Shown in pieces: positions 7,021 through 14,089 of a stretch of 64,000 bases of DNA; position 1 is the first letter of the stretch, and every line of letters starts with the position of its first letter. The notes below the pieces were generated by a model. That model was not told the DNA's origin. It saw nothing but the letters and a program-made list of their open reading frames with translations, and made no database searches. Location: positions 28,405-92,404 of the forward strand of contig CAVGND010000002.1 in NCBI GenBank assembly GCA_963630555.1. Reading direction: 5' to 3'. The translations under genes were made by a program, and so were the position numbers. The DNA is from CAVALG01 sp963630555. Its GTDB lineage: Bacteria; Bacillota; Clostridia; Oscillospirales; Acutalibacteraceae.

Positions 7021-8163
7021 ATGGCGCAAATTGCAGAAATCATTAAATACGAGGGGGATAATTCCACATTTATCTGGAAGCACCCGCACGAGGACTTTAA
7101 CAGCCTGACGCAGTTAATTGTCCACGAAAGCCAGGAGGCTGTATTCTTTATGAACGGGCAGGCGCTTGACCTGTTCGGGCCGGGAAGATACACCCTTGAA
7201 ACGCAGAATATTCCGCTTATAGGCAAGGCTCTCAACCGCGCCACGGGCGATAAAACGCCGTTCCACTGCGAGGTTTATTTTATAAACAAGACCGAGCAGA
7301 TGTCGATTAAATGGGGTACGGACTCAAAGGTTCAGTATGTTGACCCGATTTACGGCTTCCCGATTTCGATAGGTGCCTCCGGTGAAATGAGCCTTCGCGC
7401 TGAGGACAGCCGAAAACTGCTTATTAAACTTGTGGGCACAGAAAACTTTTTAGGTCAGCAAAAATTGATCGGATTTTTCCGCGCCTTTTTGATGACAAGG
7501 GTTAAGACCTACATAGCGCAGGTTATGAAGACCAATGCGATAAATATTTTTGAAATTGACGAAAACCTTACCTCGTTTTCGGACAACATTAAAAAGTTGT
7601 TGGTGCCCGATTTTTCGGATTACGGAATAAGTCTTGAAAGATTTTTTGTTACCACCATTGTCAAACCGGACGGCGACAGGCAGTATGAAAAATTCAAAGA
7701 ACTGCATTTCCGCCAATATGCCGACATTGCCGAAGCGAAACTGCGCCAGCAGACCGCAATCATAAACGCCGAAACCGAGGCGCAGAGAACGGTTATCGAC
7801 TCAAAAGCGCAGGCGACAAAACGCGCGCAGGAGGGTTATACCTATGCCCAGGAACGCGGTTTTGACGTTGCCGAACAGGTAGCGCAGAACGAAGCGGTCG
7901 GGCAGTTTACGAATATGGGCGTGGGACTCGGCACAATGGCAGGGGTCGGCGGTGCTGTAGGCGGCGTAGTCGGAGGAGCGGTAAACAACGCAATGAACGC
8001 CGCACAGGCGGAGCAGCCGCAAGCAGCCGCCGCACAGCCTGCGGACGATATGACGGCATTTAAAGCAAAGGTTGAAAAACTTACCGTAATGAAAGACGCC
8101 GGGCTTATATCCGAAGAAGAGTTTAATAGTATGAGGGCGCAACTGCTCTCGCAAATAATGTAA
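7021..8163 (+). CDS. SPFH-domain protein with C-terminal SHOCT motif (YdjI-like)
   Basis: The 380-residue start at ATG 7021 is chosen because AGGAGG sits 7 nt upstream; an in-frame GTG at 7000 lacks a site. Residues 1 to about 240 form an SPFH/virion-core-like domain (KYEGDNSTFIWKHPHEDF, GPGRYTLETQNIP, YFINKTEQMSIKWGT). A long charged helix with the coiled-coil AEAKLRQQTAIINAETEAQ follows, then a glycine/valine/alanine-rich segment that may associate with membranes. The C-terminal SHOCT motif is KLTVMKDAGLISEEEFNSMR. Relatives such as Bacillus YdjI assemble at membranes under stress. The next gene, 13 nt downstream, encodes a membrane protein, consistent with a small membrane-associated module. 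Confidence 0.85.
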   Translation: MAQIAEIIKYEGDNSTFIWKHPHEDFNSLTQLIVHESQEAVFFMNGQALDLFGPGRYTLETQNIPLIGKALNRATGDKTPFHCEVYFINKTEQMSIKWGTDSKVQYVDPIYGFPISIGASGEMSLRAEDSRKLLIKLVGTENFLGQQKLIGFFRAFLMTRVKTYIAQVMKTNAINIFEIDENLTSFSDNIKKLLVPDFSDYGISLERFFVTTIVKPDGDRQYEKFKELHFRQYADIAEAKLRQQTAIINAETEAQRTVIDSKAQATKRAQEGYTYAQERGFDVAEQVAQNEAVGQFTNMGVGLGTMAGVGGAVGGVVGGAVNNAMNAAQAEQPQAAAAQPADDMTAFKAKVEKLTVMKDAGLISEEEFNSMRAQLLSQIM

Positions 8164-8176
8164 GGGGTGGACGGTT

Positions 8177-8881
8177 ATGAAAAAAGGCTTTAAAATTTAC
8201 GCCGTATGCTGGGCGATTTTACTTGTGTTATTCAACATAATCTGCTTTGTTTCACCGAGCGAGGCGGCAGGACTTTCAAAATTCGGCGGCGCTTTTTGGG
8301 TAGGATACATATTTATAACCGCCGCTTTTATAGGTCAGCTCGCCTGCGCTTACATAGCGTTTAAAGCGGAAAATCTTAAAAAATTATTCTATAATCTGCC
8401 GATTATAAAAATCAGTTACACCGGCCTTATTTTAACAATAATTTTCGGTGCGCTTACTATGGCAATCCCAGATTTCCCCTGCTGGGCAGGCGCTGTAATC
8501 TGCCTGTTTATACTCGCCTTTAACGCAATTGCGATTATAAAGGCAAAGGCGGCAGCAGATGTTGTAAGTGATATTGATGTAAAAATCAAGCGCAAAACGG
8601 GATACATTAAAAACCTTACCGCCGATGCCGAAAGCCTTGTTTCGCACGCCAAAAGCGACGGTGTTCGGGCGGAATGTAAAAAAGTTTACGAGGCGGTGCG
8701 GTATTCCGACCCCGTAAGCAATATCGCTCTTGCGGATATTGAAGAAAAAATCACCGCCGAAATGCAGCAGTTGTCCGAAGCGGTCGCAGAGGACGATTCC
8801 GAAATCGCGGCGGCGGTCACGGACGAATTGCTTGCTTTGATTAAGGACAGAAACAGCCTCTGCAAATCCTTAAAACAGTAA
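8177..8881 (+). CDS. Membrane protein of unknown function with cytoplasmic helical tail
   Basis: The 234-residue protein has four predicted transmembrane helices in its first 125 residues, for example YAVCWAILLVLFNIICF, WVGYIFITAAFIGQLACAYI and AVICLFILAFNAIAII. A charged, mostly helical C-terminal half follows (KIKRKTGYIKNLTADAESLV onward). I do not recognise a family. It lies 13 nt after the SPFH gene, with a GGGGTGG ribosome binding site, and ends just before a strong terminator. The pair is therefore one transcription unit and the proteins may work together. Confidence 0.75.
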   Translation: MKKGFKIYAVCWAILLVLFNIICFVSPSEAAGLSKFGGAFWVGYIFITAAFIGQLACAYIAFKAENLKKLFYNLPIIKISYTGLILTIIFGALTMAIPDFPCWAGAVICLFILAFNAIAIIKAKAAADVVSDIDVKIKRKTGYIKNLTADAESLVSHAKSDGVRAECKKVYEAVRYSDPVSNIALADIEEKITAEMQQLSEAVAEDDSEIAAAVTDELLALIKDRNSLCKSLKQ

Positions 8882-8907
8882 TAATATATTAACTGACACG
8901 CAAATTT

Positions 8908-8946
8908 CGGCGGCAGCTTAAAAGGCTGCCGCCGATTTTGTTTTTA
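8908..8946 (+). terminator. Terminator of the SPFH operon
   Basis: Ten-base-pair GC stem CGGCGGCAGC / GCTGCCGCCG (8908-8917, 8925-8934) followed by ATTTTGTTTTTATT. Confidence 0.88.
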
Positions 8947-9049
8947 TTCGTCACTTGTTTTTTGAGTGTAGTCGGGCGCGGTTTATGAATATAATAGAAC
9001 AGGCAATCTGTTTGAGGTGTGGTTTATTGCGCTTTAGAGTTTAATAGGT

Positions 9050-9529
9050 TCAGCGGTGCGGATTAAGCGGTATAATAATCGGCATAATTCCGCCGCCGAC
9101 GATATCCACCGCCATATATGAATCGCCGTTACGCCCGTCGCCCGCGGAACCGGGGCAAAGCAGATAAATTCCGTCGCGGTACTCTATTTTTGAAATATGC
9201 GTATGCCCGTAAAGGACGATATCCACGCCGGCGTTTTTTGCGGTTTCAAACAGTTTTTCGGTTCCGTGTTTAACGCCGTAAAGGTGACCGTGGGTATACA
9301 TTATGCGCTTGCCGCCGAGGGTTACGGCGCCTGTAAAATTATCAAACGCGCGGTCGCAATTGCCGTTTACCGTATAAAAATTTTTATCGGGGTGCAGGGC
9401 GGCAACCTTTGCCATTTCACGCGCACCGTCGCCCAAAAAGAAAAATGCGTCCGCTGTTTTCTGTTCCTCGATTATTCTTTCTATTACGGAGGCTTTTCCG
9501 TGCGTATCCGACAACACAACTATTCTCAA
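9050..9529 (-). CDS. YfcE/MJ0936-family metallophosphoesterase
   Basis: A 159-residue calcineurin-like phosphoesterase of the small YfcE type, a cytoplasmic phosphodiesterase. Metal-binding motifs are all present: LSDTHG (D-x-H), FFLGDGA (GD), VNGNCD (GNxD), THGH and YGHTH. The start is TTG at 9527-9529, preceded by AAAGGA at suitable spacing. The gene stands alone between the SPFH terminator and the large palindromic element. Family members act on bis-p-nitrophenyl phosphate in vitro; the natural substrate is unknown. Confidence 0.92.
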   Translation of the reverse strand: MRIVVLSDTHGKASVIERIIEEQKTADAFFFLGDGAREMAKVAALHPDKNFYTVNGNCDRAFDNFTGAVTLGGKRIMYTHGHLYGVKHGTEKLFETAKNAGVDIVLYGHTHISKIEYRDGIYLLCPGSAGDGRNGDSYMAVDIVGGGIMPIIIPLNPHR

Positions 9530-9575
9530 TTTGCACAGTCCTTTCTTTTACATTGCAAGTTTTGCTGCGATTGGC

Positions 9576-9741
9576 GTTAGGTGTCCGTGTGCGCTTTGCC
9601 GCCGTCCGCCGCCGAAAACTTTCGTTTTCGGCGGCGCGCATCTGTCGGCTGACGGGGTTTATACAAGTTGGGTATGCGCGCCGCCCCCATGCGAACGCTT
9701 GGGGGCGGCGGACGGCGGCAAAGCGCATACGGACACCTAAC
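9576..9741. repeat. 166-bp three-way palindromic element
   Basis: Two 38-bp arms (9576-9613 and 9704-9741) are inverted copies with a single mismatch. Inside are three more pairings. One is a 12-bp hairpin GCCGCCGAAAAC / GTTTTCGGCGGC (9608-9619, 9624-9635). Another is an 8-bp hairpin CCGCCCCC / GGGGGCGG (9681-9688, 9701-9708). A middle stem pairs GGCGCGCAT (9633-9641) with ATGCGCGCC (9674-9682). The stems partly compete, so alternative folds exist. The open frames crossing it on both strands are by-products of the symmetry. No target-site duplication or transposase is visible. It could be a MITE-like element or a structured RNA. Confidence 0.85.
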
Positions 9742-9849
9742 CGAACCGAACCGCAACCGTTTATAAACCGCCGACGCAACCAACGCTGCTTAACATACAG
9801 TGTTATATCTTATGAAAAATAATTATATAATAGTATGGAGTGAAATTCA

Positions 9850-10098
9850 ATGAAAAACGATAATCTTAACAATGAAATGCTGAATCTTGCGTCAAAAAAA
9901 CTCGGTGTAAACCCCCGTGACCTTAAAAATGCCGGCGAGGGCGGCGACATAAACAGTATTTTAAGCCGTTTGCCGAAATCGCAGGCGGACAAAGTAAAGA
10001 GCGTACTTTCGGACAAAAACGAACTTAACCGAATAATGAACAGCGAAAAGGCTAAAAAACTGATGCAATTATTCGGCGGTACAACGGGTGAGCGTTAA
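9850..10098 (+). CDS. Small hypothetical protein, first of a three-gene cluster
   Basis: An 82-residue, charged, probably helical protein (MKNDNLNNEMLNLASKKLG at the start; GGDINSILSRLPKSQADKVK in the middle). No signal peptide or membrane segment. It starts with ATG after GGAGTG, and a TATAAT (9826-9831) lies just upstream. Its stop overlaps the next start (TAATG), so the two are translationally coupled. I do not recognise a family. The coupling and the shared leucine/lysine-rich character suggest the three products act together. Confidence 0.72.
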   Translation: MKNDNLNNEMLNLASKKLGVNPRDLKNAGEGGDINSILSRLPKSQADKVKSVLSDKNELNRIMNSEKAKKLMQLFGGTTGER

Positions 10099-10463
10099 TG
10101 GAATTACAGGATAAGATTACGGAAATAATGAGCGACCCGCAGGCGATGGAAAACCTTAAAAGTATGGCGAACGAACTGTTCGGCAGCGAAAAAAGCAGCG
10201 GCGTTTCTGCTGCTGCGCCACCTGCCGCACCCGACGGCGGCGGTCTGCTTGACGGGATAGACCCTTCGGCACTTTTATCGGTAGTAGGCAGCCTACGGCA
10301 TAGCGGCGATGACGACCGAACACGCCTTTTATGCGCATTAAAGCCGTATTTAAGCGAGCAGCGGCGAGCGCGTGTAGACGGTGCAATAAAGATTTTAAAA
10401 CTGCTTTCGGTTTTGCCCGTACTTAAAGAACAGGGCATACTTAACAATCTACTTGGTATTTAG
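10098..10463 (+). CDS. Small hypothetical protein, second of a three-gene cluster
   Basis: A 121-residue protein. An N-terminal helix (DKITEIMSDPQAMENLKSM) is followed by a glycine/alanine/proline linker near residues 38-50. The helical C-terminal part contains DPSALLSVVGSLRHSGDDD and an ALKPYLSEQRRARVDGAIK segment. The layout resembles a short adaptor with two helical parts. It overlaps the preceding stop by one base and ends 10 nt before the third gene. No family recognised. Confidence 0.75.
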   Translation: MELQDKITEIMSDPQAMENLKSMANELFGSEKSSGVSAAAPPAAPDGGGLLDGIDPSALLSVVGSLRHSGDDDRTRLLCALKPYLSEQRRARVDGAIKILKLLSVLPVLKEQGILNNLLGI

Positions 10464-10473
10464 GTGATGGCAT

Positions 10474-10824
10474 ATGGCTGACGCAAATGTTCAAAGGCAG
10501 TGGGATAGGCTTACGGGGAGCATTCCGCCTATGCCGGATTTTGTGCGGCCATTAAGCGGTCGACCGCCGCGGACGCAAAACAATTATCAGACGCAGCCGC
10601 CCGAACCTCCGCAGAAGCGCCGAGAACCGCCGAATACCCCTCCCCCAACCGCAGGCGGCGGAATTTTAAGTAAGTTAAGCCCGTCGGGCATAATTAAAAT
10701 GCTGGGACTTGGCAAAACCGGGCTTGACAACGATATGATAATAATACTTATGTTATTTTTAATGATGTCGGGCGAGGGCGGCGACGAACTGCTCACGCTT
10801 GCGCTTATTTACATAATGCTTTAG
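10474..10824 (+). CDS. Small proline-rich protein with hydrophobic C-terminus
   Basis: A 116-residue protein in three parts. An N-terminal segment contains RQWDRLTGSIPPMPDFV. A strongly proline/arginine/glutamine-rich linker (PPEPPQKRREPPNTPPP) follows. The C-terminus has two short hydrophobic helices (DMIIILMLFLMMSG and LLTLALIYIML). This is consistent with a tail-anchored or membrane-attached protein, possibly docking the two preceding soluble proteins. The start ATG at 10474 has AGGTGATGG upstream. No family recognised; a terminator follows. Confidence 0.72.
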   Translation: MADANVQRQWDRLTGSIPPMPDFVRPLSGRPPRTQNNYQTQPPEPPQKRREPPNTPPPTAGGGILSKLSPSGIIKMLGLGKTGLDNDMIIILMLFLMMSGEGGDELLTLALIYIML

Positions 10825-10897
10825 CGGGCGTACAAAAAATGCGGCGAAACTTCCCTGCCGGTTAAGTCGGGAAATTTTGCGAAAGAGATAAAAATTC

Positions 10898-10944
10898 CCT
10901 CGGCAGTGGTTTAATCACTACCGAGGGGCTTTGTTTATTTATTT
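10898..10944. terminator. Bidirectional terminator between small-protein cluster and ribF operon
   Basis: Stem CCTCGGCAGTG / CACTACCGAGG (about 10899-10926, one mismatch) with TTTGTTTATTTATTT on the + side and an A-rich tract on the other. It separates two convergent transcription units. Confidence 0.8.
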
Positions 10945-11793
10945 AAGGCAAGAGTCCTTGTCATGTTCTATGGCATCCTTTAACTCCTGTAATGAAGAAA
11001 ACTTTTTTTCGGGGCGTATAAAGCGCAGCAATTCGAGCCTGACCGTTTTACCGTACACATCACCGCTGAAATCGCCGATATATGTTTCGGCAATCGGGGT
11101 ATTAAGCAAAAAAGTCGGCCGGATGCCAATGTTGGTTACGGAATTGTATGTTTCGCCGTCAAACATTATGCGTGAAGCGTAGACGCCGAATTTGGGTGAC
11201 ACCATACCTACGGGAAGCGGCTGATTTACGGTCGGAAAACCTATGGTACGGCCGCGCGCGTCCCCGTGTATTACTTCACCCGAAAAGCCGAACGGTTTAA
11301 GAGTAAGGGTGTTCGCCTTTTCAACCTCTCCGTTTTCTATCATTTTGCGAATTTCGGTTGAACTTACTATCTCGCCGTATGCCGTAACGGGCGGCGTAAC
11401 CGAAAGTTCTATTCCGTTTTCGGCGCAATACCTCCCCAGTGTTTCAACATTGCCTGCGGCGCCTTTGCCGAAGCGGTAATCAAAACCGCAGCATATCATT
11501 TTTACATCATATGCGGCAAGCAATTTTTGCAAAAAATCCTGCGGCGGTATATCCTTGACGCTGCCGAAATCAAGAAGTTTTACTTCCTTAAAGCCGAGTT
11601 CTTTTAAATCGTCGTATTTTTCTTTTTCGGATGTTATAAAACCCGCCGATTTTGTGGGGGACGAAAAGCTGACCGCAACAGGCGTATATCCGCTGTCAAC
11701 AGCGTTTTTAAGCACCGCCGTATGCCCTGTATGAACGCCGTCAAAAGCGCCCAATGCAACGGCGCAGCCGCTTTTTGTAAAACCCATTCTCAC
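10939..11793 (-). CDS. ribF: Bifunctional riboflavin kinase / FAD synthetase
   Basis: Converts riboflavin to FMN and then FAD. The N-terminal adenylyltransferase half has GAFDGVHTGHTAVL and VSSTEIRKMIENG. The C-terminal flavokinase half has GRTIGFPTVNQP and NIGIRPTF. The length (284 residues) is slightly short for the family but both domains are complete. It is the last gene of the rimP-to-ribF operon, 16 nt after truB, a common arrangement in Firmicutes. The start could be residue 1 or M3; the difference is trivial. No FMN riboswitch is needed here because it is read from the operon promoter. Confidence 0.96.
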   Translation of the reverse strand: MRMGFTKSGCAVALGAFDGVHTGHTAVLKNAVDSGYTPVAVSFSSPTKSAGFITSEKEKYDDLKELGFKEVKLLDFGSVKDIPPQDFLQKLLAAYDVKMICCGFDYRFGKGAAGNVETLGRYCAENGIELSVTPPVTAYGEIVSSTEIRKMIENGEVEKANTLTLKPFGFSGEVIHGDARGRTIGFPTVNQPLPVGMVSPKFGVYASRIMFDGETYNSVTNIGIRPTFLLNTPIAETYIGDFSGDVYGKTVRLELLRFIRPEKKFSSLQELKDAIEHDKDSCLK

Positions 11794-11809
11794 ACCACCT
11801 GTTCCGCTT

Positions 11810-12682
11810 TTAAAATACTATACACTTTACGGAAAGTTCGTTTTTATCGTAATTTTTATAACCTATTCCTAAAAATTCATTGCCGCAAAAGACCCTGTAA
11901 AATCCGTCCCCGTCGTCTATATGCAGGCGTTCAAGCATCAGTCCGCCGCCGTGCAGAAATCGGTTTTTCTGATTTTCGCTGATCAAAACGGACGGCAAAT
12001 TTTCCACTGCGTTTTGTGCAGGGATAAGCGCCGCGGTCGGGTCGGACTCTATTTGCTCAATTGTCAGGCACTGTTCCGACGAAAAACCCGCGGCATACGT
12101 TCGCTCAAGCCCCGTAAGGCAGGCACCACAGCCGAGCAGTTCGCCGATATCGCTGCAAAGCGTTCTTATATATGTTCCCTTTGAGCAATGTACCGATATT
12201 TCATACTCGTTATCTGGCAGAACTCTTAACAATTTTATTTCGTGAATTGTTACTTTGCGCGGCTGTCTTTCAACCTGTATACCGTCGCGCGCCAGTTCGT
12301 AAAGCCGTTTACCGTTTTGTTTAAGCGCCGAAAACATTGGGGGAACCTGTTCGATTTCACCGCTGAATTTCAGAATTGCCGCGGCAACATCCTCTGTCCG
12401 GGCACTAACCTCCGACGAGGAGGCGGTAACCTTGCCGGTTATATCCAAAGTGTCGGTAGTAATTCCGAGTTTCATACGGGCGGTATATTTTTTGTCGGCA
12501 TCTATCATAAACTGCCCAAGGCGCGTGGCACGCCCCAAAAGTACAGGCAAAACTCCCGTCGCCATAGGGTCAAGCGTACCCGTATGCCCCACCCTTTTTT
12601 CGCCGTATATGCGGCGCAGAGCAGCGGCAGCGGCAAACGATGTCATACCTTTAGGTTTATTAAGCAGGACAAGTCCGGTCAT
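11810..12682 (-). CDS. truB: tRNA pseudouridine(55) synthase TruB
   Basis: Makes pseudouridine-55 in the T-loop of tRNAs. The start is set at ATG 12682, where GGTGGGG precedes and the ATG overlaps the nrnA stop (ATGA); an upstream in-frame ATG would extend 12 residues into nrnA. From this start the protein begins MTGLVLLNKPKGMTS. The catalytic motif is RVGHTGTLDPMATGVLPV with D38, and a CSKGTYIRTL block follows. Length (290 residues) is normal. The operon position between nrnA and ribF is typical. Confidence 0.96.
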   Translation of the reverse strand: MTGLVLLNKPKGMTSFAAAAALRRIYGEKRVGHTGTLDPMATGVLPVLLGRATRLGQFMIDADKKYTARMKLGITTDTLDITGKVTASSSEVSARTEDVAAAILKFSGEIEQVPPMFSALKQNGKRLYELARDGIQVERQPRKVTIHEIKLLRVLPDNEYEISVHCSKGTYIRTLCSDIGELLGCGACLTGLERTYAAGFSSEQCLTIEQIESDPTAALIPAQNAVENLPSVLISENQKNRFLHGGGLMLERLHIDDGDGFYRVFCGNEFLGIGYKNYDKNELSVKCIVF

Positions 12683-13641
12683 TGCCCCACCAACATCTTT
12701 CCGACGGCTTGCAGGCACAATTTTTCCGCTTCTTCGGCAGTGCCTTTAACACGGCAGCCTGCCGCGCGCATATGTCCGCCCCCGCCGAGAAGTGCCGCTA
12801 TTTTGCAGGCGTCTATCGGTTCGTGCGTGCGGAACGAAACCTTGAAAACGCCTTTTTCGGTTTCTTTAAGCGTAACGCCGACAACCACGCCTTCAATCGT
12901 GCGCGGTATCGGTGTAATACCCTCAAGTTCGGATTTTTCGCAGCCCGTGCGGTTTATCATATCCAAAGTAACGGTCATAACGGCGCATTTACCGCCGAAA
13001 TAGTATTTAATGGTTTCAAGCGCGGCTTTTTCCATCTCGATTTTCGCCCTTGAATTTGTTTCAAACATAAGGCGGTTTATTTCCGCTGCGGCTGCGCCTT
13101 TTTCAATAAGTTCGGCAGCAATTTTATGCGTATTTGCCGTAACATTGCTGTACTTAAAGCAGCCTGTATCGGTAGTAATCCCCGTGTACAGTGCGTTTGC
13201 AATATCGGCGGTTATATCCGCGCGCAGATGCTCCGCTATGTGATAGACACATTCGCAACAGGCGGCGGCATCGCTTTCAAGATACAAACGACCTGCAAAC
13301 TGTGTGTTGGTCGGGTGGTGATCAATACACAAATCGGGTACACCGGCAGCTTTGCAATCCCCGTCCAAAAGTTTTATATCCGCCACATCAACCGCAATGA
13401 TTGCGGCAGGAGTGAAGTCCCCGCCCGTACAGTCGGCAAGGTATGAATACTTCTTCCCTATAGGTTCCGAAAACACCGTGCGTGAGCGTTTGCCCAACTG
13501 TTTCAACAGCAGCGAGAGCGCAACTGCGGAACCTATTGTATCACCGTCCGGTGAAGCGTGCGTAAGGATAAGATAATTGTCGTTTTCACGCAAAAATTTG
13601 CAAACCGAATCAAGCGTCATTATTTCACAACCGTTTTTCAT
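12679..13641 (-). CDS. nrnA: DHH/DHHA1 oligoribonuclease NrnA-like
   Basis: Predicted nanoRNase and pAp phosphatase that degrades short oligonucleotides and recycles 3',5'-pAp. DHH-family motifs are present: THASPDGDTIGSA (D32, D34), IAVDVAD, and CIDHHPTN (the DHH triad). The C-terminal DHHA1 motif LGGGGHMRAAG is also intact. I place the start at ATG 13641, one base after the rbfA stop with GGAGAAT upstream; an earlier in-frame ATG would lie inside rbfA. The gene is translationally coupled on both sides. Specific substrates cannot be read from sequence. Confidence 0.94.
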   Translation of the reverse strand: MKNGCEIMTLDSVCKFLRENDNYLILTHASPDGDTIGSAVALSLLLKQLGKRSRTVFSEPIGKKYSYLADCTGGDFTPAAIIAVDVADIKLLDGDCKAAGVPDLCIDHHPTNTQFAGRLYLESDAAACCECVYHIAEHLRADITADIANALYTGITTDTGCFKYSNVTANTHKIAAELIEKGAAAAEINRLMFETNSRAKIEMEKAALETIKYYFGGKCAVMTVTLDMINRTGCEKSELEGITPIPRTIEGVVVGVTLKETEKGVFKVSFRTHEPIDACKIAALLGGGGHMRAAGCRVKGTAEEAEKLCLQAVGKMLVGQ

Positions 13642-13642
13642 A

Positions 13643-14026
13643 TCATTCTCCGTCCTGCGGTTTTTCCTCTCTGTAATGTTCGGCACCGTCTTCAAAACTT
13701 CCGATTATTTCAGCAATATGGGCGCTGTGTTCAATCGAATTATCCGCAACAAATCTGAGTTCCGGGGTTTTACGCATTTTAACGCGAGAGCCCAATTCGC
13801 GGCGCAGATATCCTGCGGCGCTTTTTAGTCCCTTTACGCTTTCAACGGTTTTATCATAACCTTCAATTGCGCTGACATACACCGTGGCATAAGACATATC
13901 GCCCGAAACATCCACCTTAATTATACTTATAAGTTTACTTATCCTCGGGTCTTTTAATCCGCCTATAAGCGCGGACAGTTCGCGGCGTATATCCGACGCC
14001 GTTCTTCCCGTTTTAAAACCTGGCAT
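13643..14026 (-). CDS. rbfA: 30S ribosome-binding factor RbfA
   Basis: Late 30S assembly factor that binds helix 1 of 16S rRNA, with a KH-like fold. The start ATG at 14026 follows AAGGAGG; an upstream in-frame ATG is ignored because it lies before that site. The protein (127 residues) begins MPGFKTGRTASDIRRELSAL. Family motifs are DPRISKLISI, SYATVYVSAIEG and LRRELGSRVKMRKTPELRF. A GC hairpin (14055-14076) lies in the short gap after infB. Confidence 0.94.
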   Translation of the reverse strand: MPGFKTGRTASDIRRELSALIGGLKDPRISKLISIIKVDVSGDMSYATVYVSAIEGYDKTVESVKGLKSAAGYLRRELGSRVKMRKTPELRFVADNSIEHSAHIAEIIGSFEDGAEHYREEKPQDGE

Positions 14027-14054
14027 ACGGTCCTCCTTGCGAGAAATATGCAAC

Positions 14055-14076
14055 TGCGGCGGCAAAAGCCGCCGCA
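14055..14076 (-). other. Intra-operon hairpin between infB and rbfA
   Basis: TGCGGCGGC / GCCGCCGCA (14055-14063, 14068-14076) with an AAAA loop and no U tract afterwards. It is more likely an mRNA-stabilising or processing hairpin than a terminator. Confidence 0.5.
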
Positions 14077-14089
14077 CCTGTAATTAATA

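Noticed and set aside
9409..9822. Overlapping open frames on both strands around 9.4-9.8 kb
   Set aside because: They run through the 166-bp palindrome and are rich in Arg/Ala/Pro because of its GC-rich symmetry; no ribosome binding sites or family features.
12242..13003. Plus-strand frame opposite truB/nrnA
   Set aside because: Antisense to two well-conserved genes; no family features and no ribosome binding site.
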